DNA from: Thiorhodococcus drewsii AZ1
GTDB lineage: Bacteria > Pseudomonadota > Gammaproteobacteria > Chromatiales > Chromatiaceae
Direction of reading: 5' to 3'
Length of the DNA stretch: 64,000 bases
NCBI RefSeq assembly: GCF_000224065.1
Contig: NZ_AFWT01000012.1
Location: 62,001-126,000 of the forward strand
Shown here: positions 28,390 through 38,013 of the stretch, piece after piece
Layout: each line of letters opens with the position of its first letter
Numbering within the stretch: position 1 is the stretch's first letter
Position numbers and translations under genes: made by a program
Notes under the pieces: model-generated
Told to the model about the DNA's origin: nothing
The model's input: the letters and a program-made list of their open reading frames with translations, nothing else
The model's database searches: none

Positions 28390-29769
28390 TCAACCACCCA
28401 GGCAATCCCTCACGTGTGCCAGGAATCGGTCGGTCCAGCGCGTCGATCCCACCCCGCGCAGATGGCTGTAGCAGGCCAGCAGGTTGCCTTGCACGATGCC
28501 ATCGTGCACCCCGTCGATCCCCACGCCGCGCAGCACCCGGTAGGCATAGCGCCAGGATGGATCCGGTTGGATCAGGGCCGAGTGATGGAATTCATGGGCG
28601 GCGATCTCGACTGATCCAGCATGCGCGCGCGGCCAAGGAAAGGCGTCGGTCTCGCTCAAGCGCATATAGCCGCGCCCCTGTGGACCGGAGCGCATCTCGA
28701 TCTCGGCCTTGAGCGCGCCGACCATGGACCGTCGCTCGCCTTTCCAGTGCAACCCCTCGCACAGATACATGAGACCACCGCACTCGGCATAGACCGGGCC
28801 GCCGTCAGCGATAAATGCGGCGATGTGCTGGCGCATGGAACGGTTCTCTTCGAGCGACTGCATGTGACACTCGGGAAAGCCTCCACCGATGAAGAGCGCG
28901 TCCACCTCGGGCAGCTCGGCATCGCGAATCGGGCTGAAGGGGACCAACTCGGCGCCAGACTCGGCAAAGGCACGCAGATCGTCCGGATAATAGAAGCCGA
29001 ACGCCTCATCGCGTGCGATTCCGATCCGCAGCGTCGGACCCGCCTCATGGCGCACCTGAATTGCGTGACTGGAAACGCGCGGATGGGCGCCCTCCTCGGC
29101 GACTCCGATCAGCCGATCGACATCGAGCTGATCGGCCACCCGGCTGCGGATCTTCTCGACCCAACGCTCGGCGTCGCCCGCCTCGTTGCTCGGAATGAGC
29201 CCGAGATGACGCTCGGCGATAGCGATCTCATCGTCGCGGCGGAGCAGACCGAGCACGGGCAGATCCGTGTAGCGCTCGACCACCCGAACCAGGTTCTCGC
29301 CATGACGCATGCCGCCGACCTTGTTCAGGATGACGCCAGCGATGCGAAGCTCGGGATCGAACGCCTGATAGCCCAATAGCAGTGGCGCGATTCCACGCGC
29401 CATGCCGTGACAGTTGACGACCAGGACGACAGGTGACTGGAGCTGCTTGGCCAGCTCGGCATTACTGAAAGAGCCATCCAGATGGGTGCTGTCGAAGAGT
29501 CCGACATTCCCCTCGATCACACCCAGATCAGCCGTCTCCAGCTCGCGCGCGAAGACCTCGGCGATCTCGCGCGAGGTCATGGTGTGATAGTCGAGGTTGT
29601 AGCATTGATGATCGGCGGCCTGGGTCAGCCACAGCGGATCGATATAATCCGGCCCCTTCTTGAACGGCTGAACGACCAGGCCGCGATGGCGGAATTCGCG
29701 GCAGAGCCCGATCGAGAGGGTGGTCTTTCCCGATGATTTTTGGGGTGCCGCGATATAGAGATGCGCCAT
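28390..29769 (-). CDS. dsrN: DsrN, siroheme amidase (CobB/CbiA-like)
   Basis: A 459-residue glutamine-dependent amidase resembling cobyrinic acid a,c-diamide synthase. The P-loop AAPQKSSGKTT lies at the N terminus and the glutaminase half carries AECGGLMYL with the nucleophilic cysteine. In purple sulfur bacteria DsrN converts siroheme to siro(heme)amide, the cofactor of DsrAB. ATG at 29769; 31 bases downstream of dsrP. Confidence 0.93.
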   Translation of the reverse strand: MAHLYIAAPQKSSGKTTLSIGLCREFRHRGLVVQPFKKGPDYIDPLWLTQAADHQCYNLDYHTMTSREIAEVFARELETADLGVIEGNVGLFDSTHLDGSFSNAELAKQLQSPVVLVVNCHGMARGIAPLLLGYQAFDPELRIAGVILNKVGGMRHGENLVRVVERYTDLPVLGLLRRDDEIAIAERHLGLIPSNEAGDAERWVEKIRSRVADQLDVDRLIGVAEEGAHPRVSSHAIQVRHEAGPTLRIGIARDEAFGFYYPDDLRAFAESGAELVPFSPIRDAELPEVDALFIGGGFPECHMQSLEENRSMRQHIAAFIADGGPVYAECGGLMYLCEGLHWKGERRSMVGALKAEIEMRSGPQGRGYMRLSETDAFPWPRAHAGSVEIAAHEFHHSALIQPDPSWRYAYRVLRGVGIDGVHDGIVQGNLLACYSHLRGVGSTRWTDRFLAHVRDCLGG

Positions 29770-29800
29770 GTGTCGGAAACCGAAAACGCCTGACCGGCAC

Positions 29801-31054
29801 TCAGGCCGGCTTGGCGAAGGCGGCCTCGCCCAGGGTTTCCTCGTCGACCGGAACCACGTCGTCGGCCAGCGATTCCGGAAGGAACTGGAGGACACGCACA
29901 CCGACCGCCGTGATCAGCAGCCCAACGGCTACGCCGCCGAGCCCGAGCAAGAGTTCGGGAATGGACGGCCAATAGGATGCGGCGCGCCCACCGACCCCGT
30001 CGCCGAACCCCGACTCCAGGATCGTCTGACCAGGGAACAGCGGCATGGGATAGGCCTGGCTGCCAATGATGACGACATACATGGTCGAGAGCCCGCCGAC
30101 GATCACCAGCGCAGCGGCCGCCGCGACCCAATTGCAGTTCTTGCCCTTCTCCGGGTGATAGAGGATCCAAAGCGGCAGCAGACCGCCGATCAGGATACTG
30201 CCGACCCAGAAGGCGAAGGTGTAGATCCCACCGTGCAGCAACAACCAAGACTCAAAGTCGTCGTGTTTGGCCGCATAGAGATTGGTCAGGTGGTAGATCA
30301 GCATGAAATAGAGCGCGCCGGCGACGAAGAGGGCCAGCAGATTCTTGAGCCGACGCAGGATCTTGGGACCGATCACGCGCCCCTCCTCGGCGAAGGCGAA
30401 CATGAGCACGAGCAGAAAAACCGCGAGTCCGTAGGCGAAGGAGAGGATGACGAACATGGGGCCAAGAATGGCCGCGCTATAGGCCTCTCGCGCCACCAGA
30501 AACCCGAAGATCGATCCGGTACCTGTGGTCAGCGCCAGACGCCAAAAGAGCGCCAGGATACCCACCGGCCGGTTGAAGGGGCCGCCCTGACGGTCCGCCA
30601 TGGTCCAGAGATAGGCGATAACGATCGCCATGAATCCCGTGTAGAGAAAGATGTTCCAGGCGAAGATGGAGCTGAAGTTGTAGCTGGTGATGGCGACGAT
30701 GAGTCGCTCAGGACGCCCCAGGTCGGTGACCAGAATCAGGAGTCCGCCCATCAGGAGCGCGACCGCGAGCAGCCCGGATAGCCGTCCCAGCGGTTTGTAG
30801 ATCGGCTTACGGAAGACCGTCCCGATCGAGGCGATGTTGAGCGCCCCGGAAGCAGCGATGACGAGGAAGACCGCGAAGACGTGCGGCAGCCCCCAGACCA
30901 CCGCGTTGTTCATGCCGGTGACCCAATGTCCCTGATGCTCCATATAGCCGAAGGACAGCGTGCCGATCCCGATCACGGAGGCGAGGATGCCGAGGATGCC
31001 CCAGAAACGCGCCGGAGGAATCCGCCATTCGCGATAAACGATTCGTTTCATCAT
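29801..31054 (-). CDS. dsrP: DsrP, NrfD-like membrane subunit of DsrMKJOP
   Basis: A 417-residue integral membrane protein with about ten predicted helices, of the NrfD/PsrC family that exchanges electrons with the quinone pool. Characteristic stretches include LVTDLGRPER and SIFAWNIFLYTG. It follows dsrO after 15 bases, as expected for the DsrJOP module. Two adjacent ATGs (31054, 31051) are possible starts. Confidence 0.95.
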   Translation of the reverse strand: MMKRIVYREWRIPPARFWGILGILASVIGIGTLSFGYMEHQGHWVTGMNNAVVWGLPHVFAVFLVIAASGALNIASIGTVFRKPIYKPLGRLSGLLAVALLMGGLLILVTDLGRPERLIVAITSYNFSSIFAWNIFLYTGFMAIVIAYLWTMADRQGGPFNRPVGILALFWRLALTTGTGSIFGFLVAREAYSAAILGPMFVILSFAYGLAVFLLVLMFAFAEEGRVIGPKILRRLKNLLALFVAGALYFMLIYHLTNLYAAKHDDFESWLLLHGGIYTFAFWVGSILIGGLLPLWILYHPEKGKNCNWVAAAAALVIVGGLSTMYVVIIGSQAYPMPLFPGQTILESGFGDGVGGRAASYWPSIPELLLGLGGVAVGLLITAVGVRVLQFLPESLADDVVPVDEETLGEAAFAKPA

Positions 31055-31069
31055 CTCTCGTCGTCCTTA

Positions 31070-31855
31070 CTAGACGCCCGCATAGCGCACGCCGGTATTC
31101 AGCTCAAGATCCTCGCGGATCTGACGGGTCGGAAGCGCCTTCAGCAACTGGCTGATCGGGCTTTCGGGATCCTTCAGATCGCCGAAGACGATTGCGTTGT
31201 GCCCCTCGGCCGCGCAGGCATCGGCGCAGGCGGTGGACTCCTCGCCATAGTCGCGGCGGTCGACACAGAGGTTGCAGCTCTCGACGCAGCCCTTCCCGCG
31301 CGGCACGCTGGTCAGCTGACCCTCGAGTGCTTCATGGATGAAGCTGCGCGCCTTGTAGGGACACGCCATCATGCAGTAACGGCAGCCGATGCAGAGATGG
31401 CGATCGACCATCACGATGCCGTCGGCGCGCTTGAAGGAGGCACCGGTCGGACAAACGTCGACACACGGCGGATCCTCGCAATGCTGACACATCATGGGCA
31501 GATTGGTGATGCGTCCGGTCTGATTGTCTTGCAGCTTGACCTTGCGGATCCACACCGCCTTCTGCTGATCCCACTTGGACTCGGACAGAGGCTTGGGCTT
31601 GGTCTGCAGATCCAGACCGTTTTCCCGATCGCACGCATCGATGCAGGCCGAGCAGCCCTCGGCGCACTTGGCCGTATCGATCGCCAACCCCCAGCGCACA
31701 TCGCTACTCACCGACGTGGCACGGGGCGCCGCCTCGACCGCATGCAGGATGACGCCCGGAGCCACCATGGAGGCGCCGACGCCGGCCGCTGCGCCGATGA
31801 AGGTGCGCCGCTCGCGATCGACCGGTTCGAGATTCGTGCGGTTCTCGTCTTTCAT
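31070..31855 (-). CDS. dsrO: DsrO, periplasmic ferredoxin-like subunit
   Basis: A 261-residue iron-sulfur protein with a Tat signal (RERRTFIGAAAG). Four cysteine clusters are visible, including CAEGCSACIDAC, CQHCEDPPCVDVC, CIGCRYCMMACP and CVESCNLC, giving sites for up to four [4Fe-4S] clusters. It sits on the periplasmic face of DsrMKJOP between the triheme DsrJ and DsrP. The ATG begins two bases after the dsrJ stop codon. Confidence 0.95.
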   Translation of the reverse strand: MKDENRTNLEPVDRERRTFIGAAAGVGASMVAPGVILHAVEAAPRATSVSSDVRWGLAIDTAKCAEGCSACIDACDRENGLDLQTKPKPLSESKWDQQKAVWIRKVKLQDNQTGRITNLPMMCQHCEDPPCVDVCPTGASFKRADGIVMVDRHLCIGCRYCMMACPYKARSFIHEALEGQLTSVPRGKGCVESCNLCVDRRDYGEESTACADACAAEGHNAIVFGDLKDPESPISQLLKALPTRQIREDLELNTGVRYAGV

Positions 31856-31856
31856 C

Positions 31857-32336
31857 TCAGCGTTCTCCCCCGCCCGGATGGGCGTGAGCCAAGTGCCCCG
31901 GCTGCCCGACACCTGCAGCCGCATGGGCCGCCCGCGCCTCGGGACTCGATTCGGGTCGGTTGGGAACCGAGGCATGGCAGTCGAAGCAGTTCAGGTCCAC
32001 GGCCGCGTAGGCGTGACAGGCGCCGCAGAACTGATCCGGGCGGTTGATTGGCTGCGGCTCATGCTCGGCGTTGTAACTGATATGGCAGTCCACGCAGCCG
32101 GCCAGGCTGTATTTGCTCCCGCGAATACCTTCGTGGACAGTCAAGGTGCGCTGATGCTTGATAAACTCGAAATGCATGCGTCGCATGCGTTCCGTCGGCT
32201 CGACGCAGGCATCCAACTCGGCGGCGCGGGAACCCTCGACCACGTAGCGTTTCACCTCGTCAGCCAGGACGACCTGGGCGACCAGCGCCCACATCAGTCC
32301 CAGGAAGAGGCTTGCCTTCAGGGCGGCTTTAGCCAT
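31857..32336 (-). CDS. dsrJ: DsrJ, triheme cytochrome c
   Basis: A 159-residue periplasmic cytochrome with an N-terminal signal/anchor helix and exactly three heme c motifs: CVDCH (81-85), CGACH (104-108) and CFDCH (117-121). C44, in LDACVEPTE, corresponds to the conserved cysteine that is an unusual distal heme ligand in characterised DsrJ. The start MAKAALK at 32336 is preferred; an in-frame ATG four codons upstream is possible. 17 bases after dsrL. Confidence 0.94.
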   Translation of the reverse strand: MAKAALKASLFLGLMWALVAQVVLADEVKRYVVEGSRAAELDACVEPTERMRRMHFEFIKHQRTLTVHEGIRGSKYSLAGCVDCHISYNAEHEPQPINRPDQFCGACHAYAAVDLNCFDCHASVPNRPESSPEARAAHAAAGVGQPGHLAHAHPGGGER

Positions 32337-32353
32337 CGATCCCTCCATCCGGA

Positions 32354-34318
32354 CTATTCGCCCAGACCCATCTTGATGTAGCCCGTCGGGCAAACGTCAG
32401 CGCAGATATGGCAACCGATGCACTTGGCATAGTCGGTGGCCACATAGCGACCGGTGGTGCGGCTATCCTTCTCGACCCGGAAGACGGCGTCCTGCGGGCA
32501 GTAGATGACGCAATTGTCGCACTCGAAACACATGCCGCAGCTCATGCAGCGCTTGGCCTCGTCGATCGCCTCCGGCTCGGTCAGACCGATGACGCGCTCG
32601 TGGAAATGACCAAGCACGTCATTCTCGCTCGGCACCTCCTCCTTGCGCAGATTGCGCGAGACGAAATTGAAGTGCCCCAGGAAGAGTTCGTCGTGCGGAA
32701 TGACCTCGGCACCAGAGCGATCCTCATAGTTGTGGATCGCATAGTTGGCGTCGGAGGTTCCGCGCAGATCGCCGCCCGCGGCCGCATCGAAGTGTTCCGG
32801 AGCCAGGTTGGCCTCGGTCATCTTGTCGAGCAGGTTGAAGTGATGCACGTCCACCTTGGGACGACGTCTGTGCTCCTCCTGCATCACATAGTCGTGAATC
32901 GAGTCGGCGGCGATCCAGGCCTGGCCGATGGCCGTGGTCAGCAGATGCGGACGGATGATGTCGCCAGCGACGAAGTGTCCGGCCTTGCCAGGAACCTGAT
33001 AAAACTTATCCGAGTCCATGAGGCCGCGACCGTTGTCGAGTTGCTCCAGACCGGAGAGATCGCCGCCCTGGCCGATGGCCGAGACGATGAGATCGGCCTC
33101 CAGAACGCGTTCGGTGCCCTCGACCGGGGTCGGCCGACCATCGACCATGGTGCAGTCGGCAACCTTGAGCCCAATGGCGCGGCCCTCGTCGTTCTTGATC
33201 AATTCGACTGGCATGACCCCGTCGAGGATGGTCACGCCCTCGCGGGTCGCGTCATCGACCTCGTGCTCGGCGGCGGTCATCTTGTCGCGGGTGAAGAGCG
33301 AGGTCAGCGTCACCTGAGCGCCCTCGGCGGCGGCGGCCGTCGCGGCGTCATGGGCCACGTAGCCGTCGTGGATGACGGTCTCGGGCAAATCGCTCTTGTT
33401 GGTCTTGGTGATGTGCCCGAGACGTCGTGCAACCGAGACCACGTCGATCGAGGTGTCGCCGCCACCGACGCAGACCACCTTTTCGGCGGTGAACCTCATG
33501 CGGCCCTCGTTGAAGGCCTTGAGGAAGGCGACGCCGGTGACACAGTTCGGGGTGCCCTGCCATCCGGACACCGGCAGACCGCGGCCGCTCTGACAGCCGA
33601 TGGACCAGAGGATGGCGTCATAGTCCTTTTCGAGTTGCTCGACGCTGACGTCGGTACCGATACGGGTCTTGAGCTTCACCTCGATGTTGCCGAGGTCGAG
33701 GATGCGCTGAATCTCGGCGTCGAGCTTGTCGCGCGGCACACGATAGCCGGGGATACCGAAACGGAACATCCCGCCGAGCCCCTCGTTGGCCTCGAAGATG
33801 GTACAGGCGTGACCCTTGCGACGCAGCTGATAGGCCGCAGCCAGACCGGCCGGACCACCACCGACGATGGCGATACGCTTACCGGTATCGGCCGGCGCAG
33901 GATCGAAGCTGTAGCCGTTGGTGATCGCGGTGTCGCCGATGAACTGCTCGACCGCATTGATACCGACGAAGTCCTCCAGTTCGTTGCGGTTGCAGCCGTC
34001 CTGACAGGGCGCCGGACAGACACGTCCCATCAATGAAGGAAAGGGATTGGCTTCGGTGGAACGTCGGAAGGCATATTCCTTCCAATCCATTCCAACCGGG
34101 GGTTTCTCCTGCTGACGGACGATGGCGAGCCAGCCACGGATGTCCTCGCCCGAGGGACAACTGCCCTGACAGGGCGGCGTCTTATGGACATAGGTCGGAC
34201 ACTTGTGGGAGCGGTCTTGATTGAAGATCTTGTCGGTCAGATCGTCCCAAACATCATTGCCGTCCTCGAAACGACGCCAGGTCGGCTTGGTCTGCATCTC
34301 ATCGTTGGAAGTCGCCAT
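32354..34318 (-). CDS. dsrL: DsrL, NAD(P)H:acceptor oxidoreductase
   Basis: A 654-residue iron-sulfur flavoprotein of the GltD type. An N-terminal cysteine domain (CPTYVHKTPPCQGSCPSGED), an FAD site VGGGPAGLAAAYQLRRKG, a second dinucleotide site VGGGDTSIDV, and a C-terminal ferredoxin domain (CMSCGMCFECDNC and CIGCHICADVCP) are all visible. DsrL passes electrons from DsrAB to pyridine nucleotide during sulfur oxidation. The ATG at 34318 has GGAGAG upstream. A 105-base gap precedes it. Confidence 0.95.
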   Translation of the reverse strand: MATSNDEMQTKPTWRRFEDGNDVWDDLTDKIFNQDRSHKCPTYVHKTPPCQGSCPSGEDIRGWLAIVRQQEKPPVGMDWKEYAFRRSTEANPFPSLMGRVCPAPCQDGCNRNELEDFVGINAVEQFIGDTAITNGYSFDPAPADTGKRIAIVGGGPAGLAAAYQLRRKGHACTIFEANEGLGGMFRFGIPGYRVPRDKLDAEIQRILDLGNIEVKLKTRIGTDVSVEQLEKDYDAILWSIGCQSGRGLPVSGWQGTPNCVTGVAFLKAFNEGRMRFTAEKVVCVGGGDTSIDVVSVARRLGHITKTNKSDLPETVIHDGYVAHDAATAAAAEGAQVTLTSLFTRDKMTAAEHEVDDATREGVTILDGVMPVELIKNDEGRAIGLKVADCTMVDGRPTPVEGTERVLEADLIVSAIGQGGDLSGLEQLDNGRGLMDSDKFYQVPGKAGHFVAGDIIRPHLLTTAIGQAWIAADSIHDYVMQEEHRRRPKVDVHHFNLLDKMTEANLAPEHFDAAAGGDLRGTSDANYAIHNYEDRSGAEVIPHDELFLGHFNFVSRNLRKEEVPSENDVLGHFHERVIGLTEPEAIDEAKRCMSCGMCFECDNCVIYCPQDAVFRVEKDSRTTGRYVATDYAKCIGCHICADVCPTGYIKMGLGE

Positions 34319-34423
34319 CTTGATCACTCTCCGTACCAGTTGAACCCTGACGCGGGATCAGGGGGTTCATATCAGTCCGCGAGGCCGGTTGCAGTCCGAC
34401 CACGGCTCGCCCGATGGCCCCGG

Positions 34424-36004
34424 TCAGGCCGCCTCGTCGTTCTCTTGTTTGTTATCGTTGTCGAGATCGTCGCCATCCAGGTCGTCGTCCTCGTCCTCCT
34501 CTGCGTCATCGGGTCCTGGCGTGAGCACGATCGCGTTCGACACCAGTTGGTGCAGGCTCAGGATCTGGTCCATTTCCATGCCGTAATAAGGCAGAACCTT
34601 GCTGAACTGGGTCTTGCAGATGGCGCAGATAGCGGCCATGTGCGTGACGCCCTTTTCCTGTATGACGTTGTTCAATGCATCCAGCCTGGGCTTGGCGCCC
34701 TTGACGCGAACCTCCATGAGGTCGTCGGTCAGGAGCCCGCCGCCACCACCGCAGCAGAAGGTGCGGTCGCGGATGGTGTCCTCGTCCATGTCGTAGAAAT
34801 GGTTGCAGGTGGCCCGGATGATGGCGCGCGGGATCTCGAACTGGCCTCCGGGCATGTCGCCCATGCGCGAGGCGCGGGCCACGTTGCAGCTGTCGTGATA
34901 GGTGAGAACCTTGTCGTCGTTCTCGCTCTTGTCGAAGGTCAGCTTGCCCTGCTGGATCAGCTCGTGGGTGAACTCGCAGATGTGCTGCGGCACCGGATAG
35001 CGCGGATCCAGGAAGTCCCAGGGTCCGGCCAATGTGTTCAGGAAGCTGTAGGCGACGCGCCAGGCGTGACCGCACTCGCCGAAGACGATGCGCTTGACCT
35101 TGAGCTGGATGGCGGCCTCGCGGATGCGCTGCGCGACCCGGCGCATGTTCTCGTAGGAGCCGATGAACATGCCGAAGTTGGCCGCCTCGGAGGCGTGGGT
35201 GCTCAAGGTCCAGGATACGCCGGCCTCGTGGAAGACCTTGCCGTAGCCGATCAGGCCGTCGACGTGCGGCTCGGCGAAGAAGTCGGCCGAAGGCGTGATC
35301 AACAGGATCTCGGCGCCCTCCTCGTCGAGCGGATAGCGCACCTTGACCCCGGTATCGTCGTAGACGTCCTCCTCCAGACCCTCCAGAGTATCCGCCAACG
35401 CTGGCCCGGGAAGCCCGAGGTTGTTGCCGATCTTATAGACCTTGCCGATGATCTCGTTGCAGTACTTCTGGCCGACACCAATGCTGTCCATGATCTCGCG
35501 CGCGGCCATGGAGATCTCGGCCGTGTCGATGCCGTAGGGACAGAAGACGGAACATCGCCGACACTGCGAACACTGGTGGAAATAGCAGTACCAGTCGTCG
35601 AGAACCTCCTTGGTAAAGTCCTCGGCACCGACCAGCTTGGGAAAGAGCTTGCCGGACAGGGTGAAGTAGCGCCGATAGACCTTGCGCATCAGATCCTGAC
35701 GGCCAACCGGCATGTTCTTAGGGTCGTTGGTCCCCAGGAAATAGTGACACTTGTCCGTACAGGACCCGCATTTGACGCAGGCGTCCATATAGACGCGTAG
35801 CGAGCGATATTTCCCCAGCAGCTCACCCATCTTATCGATGGCCTTGACCTGCCAGTCGTCGACCAACTCTCCGGGAAAACCAAGCTGCTCCTGGAACTCT
35901 TGCTTCGACTTGAACGTGGCACTGTGCGCCATGGCACCCGGCTGAATGGCGGGGACCTCGGTGTACTGGGTCAGCTCTGGAACTTCAAACGTTGCCTTGG
36001 CCAT
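34424..36004 (-). CDS. dsrK: DsrK, HdrD-like catalytic subunit of DsrMKJOP
   Basis: A 526-residue cytoplasmic iron-sulfur subunit. Two ferredoxin motifs (CVKCGSCTDKC and CSQCRRCSVFCP) are followed by HdrD-type CCG domains, including FCCGGGGGL. DsrK is thought to interact with the DsrC disulfide/trisulfide. The C-terminal 25 residues are almost all Asp, Glu and Asn, an acidic tail. ATG at 36004; 64 bases after dsrM. Confidence 0.95.
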   Translation of the reverse strand: MAKATFEVPELTQYTEVPAIQPGAMAHSATFKSKQEFQEQLGFPGELVDDWQVKAIDKMGELLGKYRSLRVYMDACVKCGSCTDKCHYFLGTNDPKNMPVGRQDLMRKVYRRYFTLSGKLFPKLVGAEDFTKEVLDDWYCYFHQCSQCRRCSVFCPYGIDTAEISMAAREIMDSIGVGQKYCNEIIGKVYKIGNNLGLPGPALADTLEGLEEDVYDDTGVKVRYPLDEEGAEILLITPSADFFAEPHVDGLIGYGKVFHEAGVSWTLSTHASEAANFGMFIGSYENMRRVAQRIREAAIQLKVKRIVFGECGHAWRVAYSFLNTLAGPWDFLDPRYPVPQHICEFTHELIQQGKLTFDKSENDDKVLTYHDSCNVARASRMGDMPGGQFEIPRAIIRATCNHFYDMDEDTIRDRTFCCGGGGGLLTDDLMEVRVKGAKPRLDALNNVIQEKGVTHMAAICAICKTQFSKVLPYYGMEMDQILSLHQLVSNAIVLTPGPDDAEEDEDDDLDGDDLDNDNKQENDEAA

Positions 36005-36068
36005 GGATCAACCTCATGAATGCGGTAGACGGCGACTCGGAACTCGATCGAGTCCGATCGCGACGCGT

Positions 36069-36800
36069 CTATTGCTGTTCCAGCTTTTTTGCCCAGGGCG
36101 CGATATGCCGTTGCTCACGCGGATTGTCGACCTGATTGCGGGTCGGACTAAAGAAGAGTCCGGGCGCATGCAAGAGCTTGCTGTAGGGAAAGATAATCAT
36201 GAGCGACGCCACCAGCAGGAGATGAAGCAGCAACAGCGGATCCGCCGGCAGCGGCTTGATATCGAAACTGTAGAGACCCTGGAAGAAGGTCTTGATCTCG
36301 ACCACATCGACATGGAAGACGAACTTCATCAGCAACCCGGTGCATCCGATGAGGATGAGAAGCCCCAGGATGAGATGGTCCGAAAGCGACGTGATGTATT
36401 TGACGCGGTCGACGAAGAAACGCCGTACCCATAGACCAGCCAGGCCCACGATCATGGCGAATCCGCCATAGATCCCATAGGGCTGTACGAGCTGGATGAG
36501 GAAGGGCACCGGCTCCATGAAATAACGCAGATGACGCAACGTAACCAGGAACAGGCCGAAGTGGAACATCCAGCCGAAGATCCAGGTCCATTTGTTGCCG
36601 CGAAACAGGCTCTCGAAGAGGACGACCTCTCGCATCATCCTGAAGACGACGCCGCTGCGTGTCGTCGGAGCCGGGGTCGTCGGGATCTTCAACGGCGCCG
36701 GTGTACGCGAGTACTGGACGATCTTGAAGGCCAAACCGGAGACAATGACGAAGGCCGCGAAGTAAAACAGGAAGGCGTAGAAGTTCGTCAGAAACGCCAT
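36069..36800 (-). CDS. dsrM: DsrM, cytochrome b subunit of DsrMKJOP
   Basis: A 243-residue membrane protein with five to six predicted helices, of the NarI-like cytochrome b type. Histidines in helical contexts (MFHFGLFLVTLRHLRYF and SDHLILGL) are candidate heme b ligands. It anchors DsrK and links it to quinone. Encoded 86 bases after dsrC. Confidence 0.93.
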   Translation of the reverse strand: MAFLTNFYAFLFYFAAFVIVSGLAFKIVQYSRTPAPLKIPTTPAPTTRSGVVFRMMREVVLFESLFRGNKWTWIFGWMFHFGLFLVTLRHLRYFMEPVPFLIQLVQPYGIYGGFAMIVGLAGLWVRRFFVDRVKYITSLSDHLILGLLILIGCTGLLMKFVFHVDVVEIKTFFQGLYSFDIKPLPADPLLLLHLLLVASLMIIFPYSKLLHAPGLFFSPTRNQVDNPREQRHIAPWAKKLEQQ

Positions 36801-36886
36801 GTTTCCGCTACCTCAGTGGATCTGTGTCGTGAACCGGCGAACCACACCGCTCGCAAGCGGATGGGATTCGCCGGAGGATCGGCTAC

Positions 36887-37225
36887 TTAGACGCAGCCAG
36901 TCGGCTTGGGAAGGCCGGCGAATCGGCAGGCCTGCTTAGCCGGACCGTAGGGGAAGAGGCTGTACAGATACTTGCTGTTGCCCTTCTCCTTGCCGAGCTT
37001 CTTGCCGACGGCCTTGGTCAGGACGCGCACGGCCGGAGCGATCTGGTATTCCTCGTAGTATTCACGGAGGAAGTTGATGATGTCCCAGTGCTCGGGGGTC
37101 AGCTCCAGGTTGTCCTGCTTGGACATAACGGTGGCGACTTCAGGGACCCAGTCGTTGAGGTCGGCAAGATAGCCTTCTTCATCAACGGCTAACTGCTTAC
37201 CTTCGACGTCGATCGTGTCTGCCAT
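36887..37225 (-). CDS. dsrC: DsrC, sulfur carrier protein with two C-terminal cysteines
   Basis: A 112-residue protein of the DsrC/TusE family. Both redox-active cysteines on the C-terminal arm are present, C100 (KQACRFAG) and C111 as the penultimate residue (TGCV), matching the numbering known from A. vinosum. DsrC receives sulfur from DsrEFH and presents it to DsrAB; the resulting trisulfide or disulfide is handled by DsrMKJOP. A cysteine-less paralogue lies at 43479-43817. Confidence 0.97.
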   Translation of the reverse strand: MADTIDVEGKQLAVDEEGYLADLNDWVPEVATVMSKQDNLELTPEHWDIINFLREYYEEYQIAPAVRVLTKAVGKKLGKEKGNSKYLYSLFPYGPAKQACRFAGLPKPTGCV

Positions 37226-37255
37226 ATCGATGCTCCTAATCGGTGCGATAAAAAA

Positions 37256-37564
37256 TTACAACCAGGCCTGGACCTTGTCGTGCTCCGCGGCGAGATCCAC
37301 GAAGCCCGCGTAGTCTACGACGCTGATCCCTTCGATCACGCGCTCTTCGGAAAATCCCCGCGCCTTGAGGTCGGGGCCGAGCACGTAGATCCTGAGTTTG
37401 CCGAGTGCGTCCGCGATATCGGATTGGACGTTCGTCCCCGCTAGCGCAGCATAGATGCCATCCTCGAACAGCAGGACAGCCGCATCATCGGTGGCAAACT
37501 TCAGGCAGGATTCTAGCGAATTCCGTTCGAACGGTGATTTATTAACGGTGTGCAGGATACTCAT
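37256..37564 (-). CDS. dsrH: DsrH, sulfurtransferase subunit
   Basis: A 102-residue TusB-type subunit of the DsrE2F2H2 heterohexamer. The conserved C20 (LESCLKFA) is present. Start chosen at MSILHTV, 37564, three codons inside a longer frame. Together with DsrE and DsrF it relays sulfur to DsrC. 28 bases after dsrF. Confidence 0.95.
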   Translation of the reverse strand: MSILHTVNKSPFERNSLESCLKFATDDAAVLLFEDGIYAALAGTNVQSDIADALGKLRIYVLGPDLKARGFSEERVIEGISVVDYAGFVDLAAEHDKVQAWL

Positions 37565-37592
37565 TCGGATCACTCCCCGAAGACTGAAGACC

Positions 37593-38003
37593 TTAGAAGC
37601 TGAAGACCACGTCTGAATCGTTCATCAGCTCGCTGACGCGCTCCGAATCCACGACCTCGACGATATTGTCGATCTCTTCCTCGGTCTCGAAATCCTCGAA
37701 GGCGATCTCGACCAGATCATCCTGGGTCAGACCGCGGGCCTCCAGCGAGGCGCGATCGACGAAGATGCGCTTGACCTCGTAGTCGCCCAGGGTGCGAAAG
37801 GTCGGGGAGAAGTTTTTCATCCCGATGCCCTTGGGATCCTGTCCCTTGGTCAGCTGATAGACACCGTCGTCCATAAACATGACACAGACGTCCTGATCGA
37901 AGGCCGCGCCGATGAGCACCACTTCCAACGCCTCCCAGGCGTAGATGGTGCCGTACGGAGCCTTACGATTCAGATACATGAATTTCTTAACGATTTCAGA
38001 CAT
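37593..38003 (-). CDS. dsrF: DsrF, sulfurtransferase subunit
   Basis: A 136-residue TusC-type subunit of DsrEFH. C40 (FDQDVCVMF) matches the conserved cysteine of the family. The ATG at 38003 lies ten bases after the dsrE stop codon. Structural partner of DsrE and DsrH in the cytoplasmic sulfur relay. Confidence 0.95.
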   Translation of the reverse strand: MSEIVKKFMYLNRKAPYGTIYAWEALEVVLIGAAFDQDVCVMFMDDGVYQLTKGQDPKGIGMKNFSPTFRTLGDYEVKRIFVDRASLEARGLTQDDLVEIAFEDFETEEEIDNIVEVVDSERVSELMNDSDVVFSF

Positions 38004-38013
38004 GGCAGCTCCC

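Noticed and set aside
29768-34036. Long plus-strand open frames antisense to dsrP, dsrO, dsrL (for example 30881-32047 and 32408-34036)
   Set aside because: They mirror strongly supported minus-strand genes, have no family resemblance and arise from high-GC codon structure.
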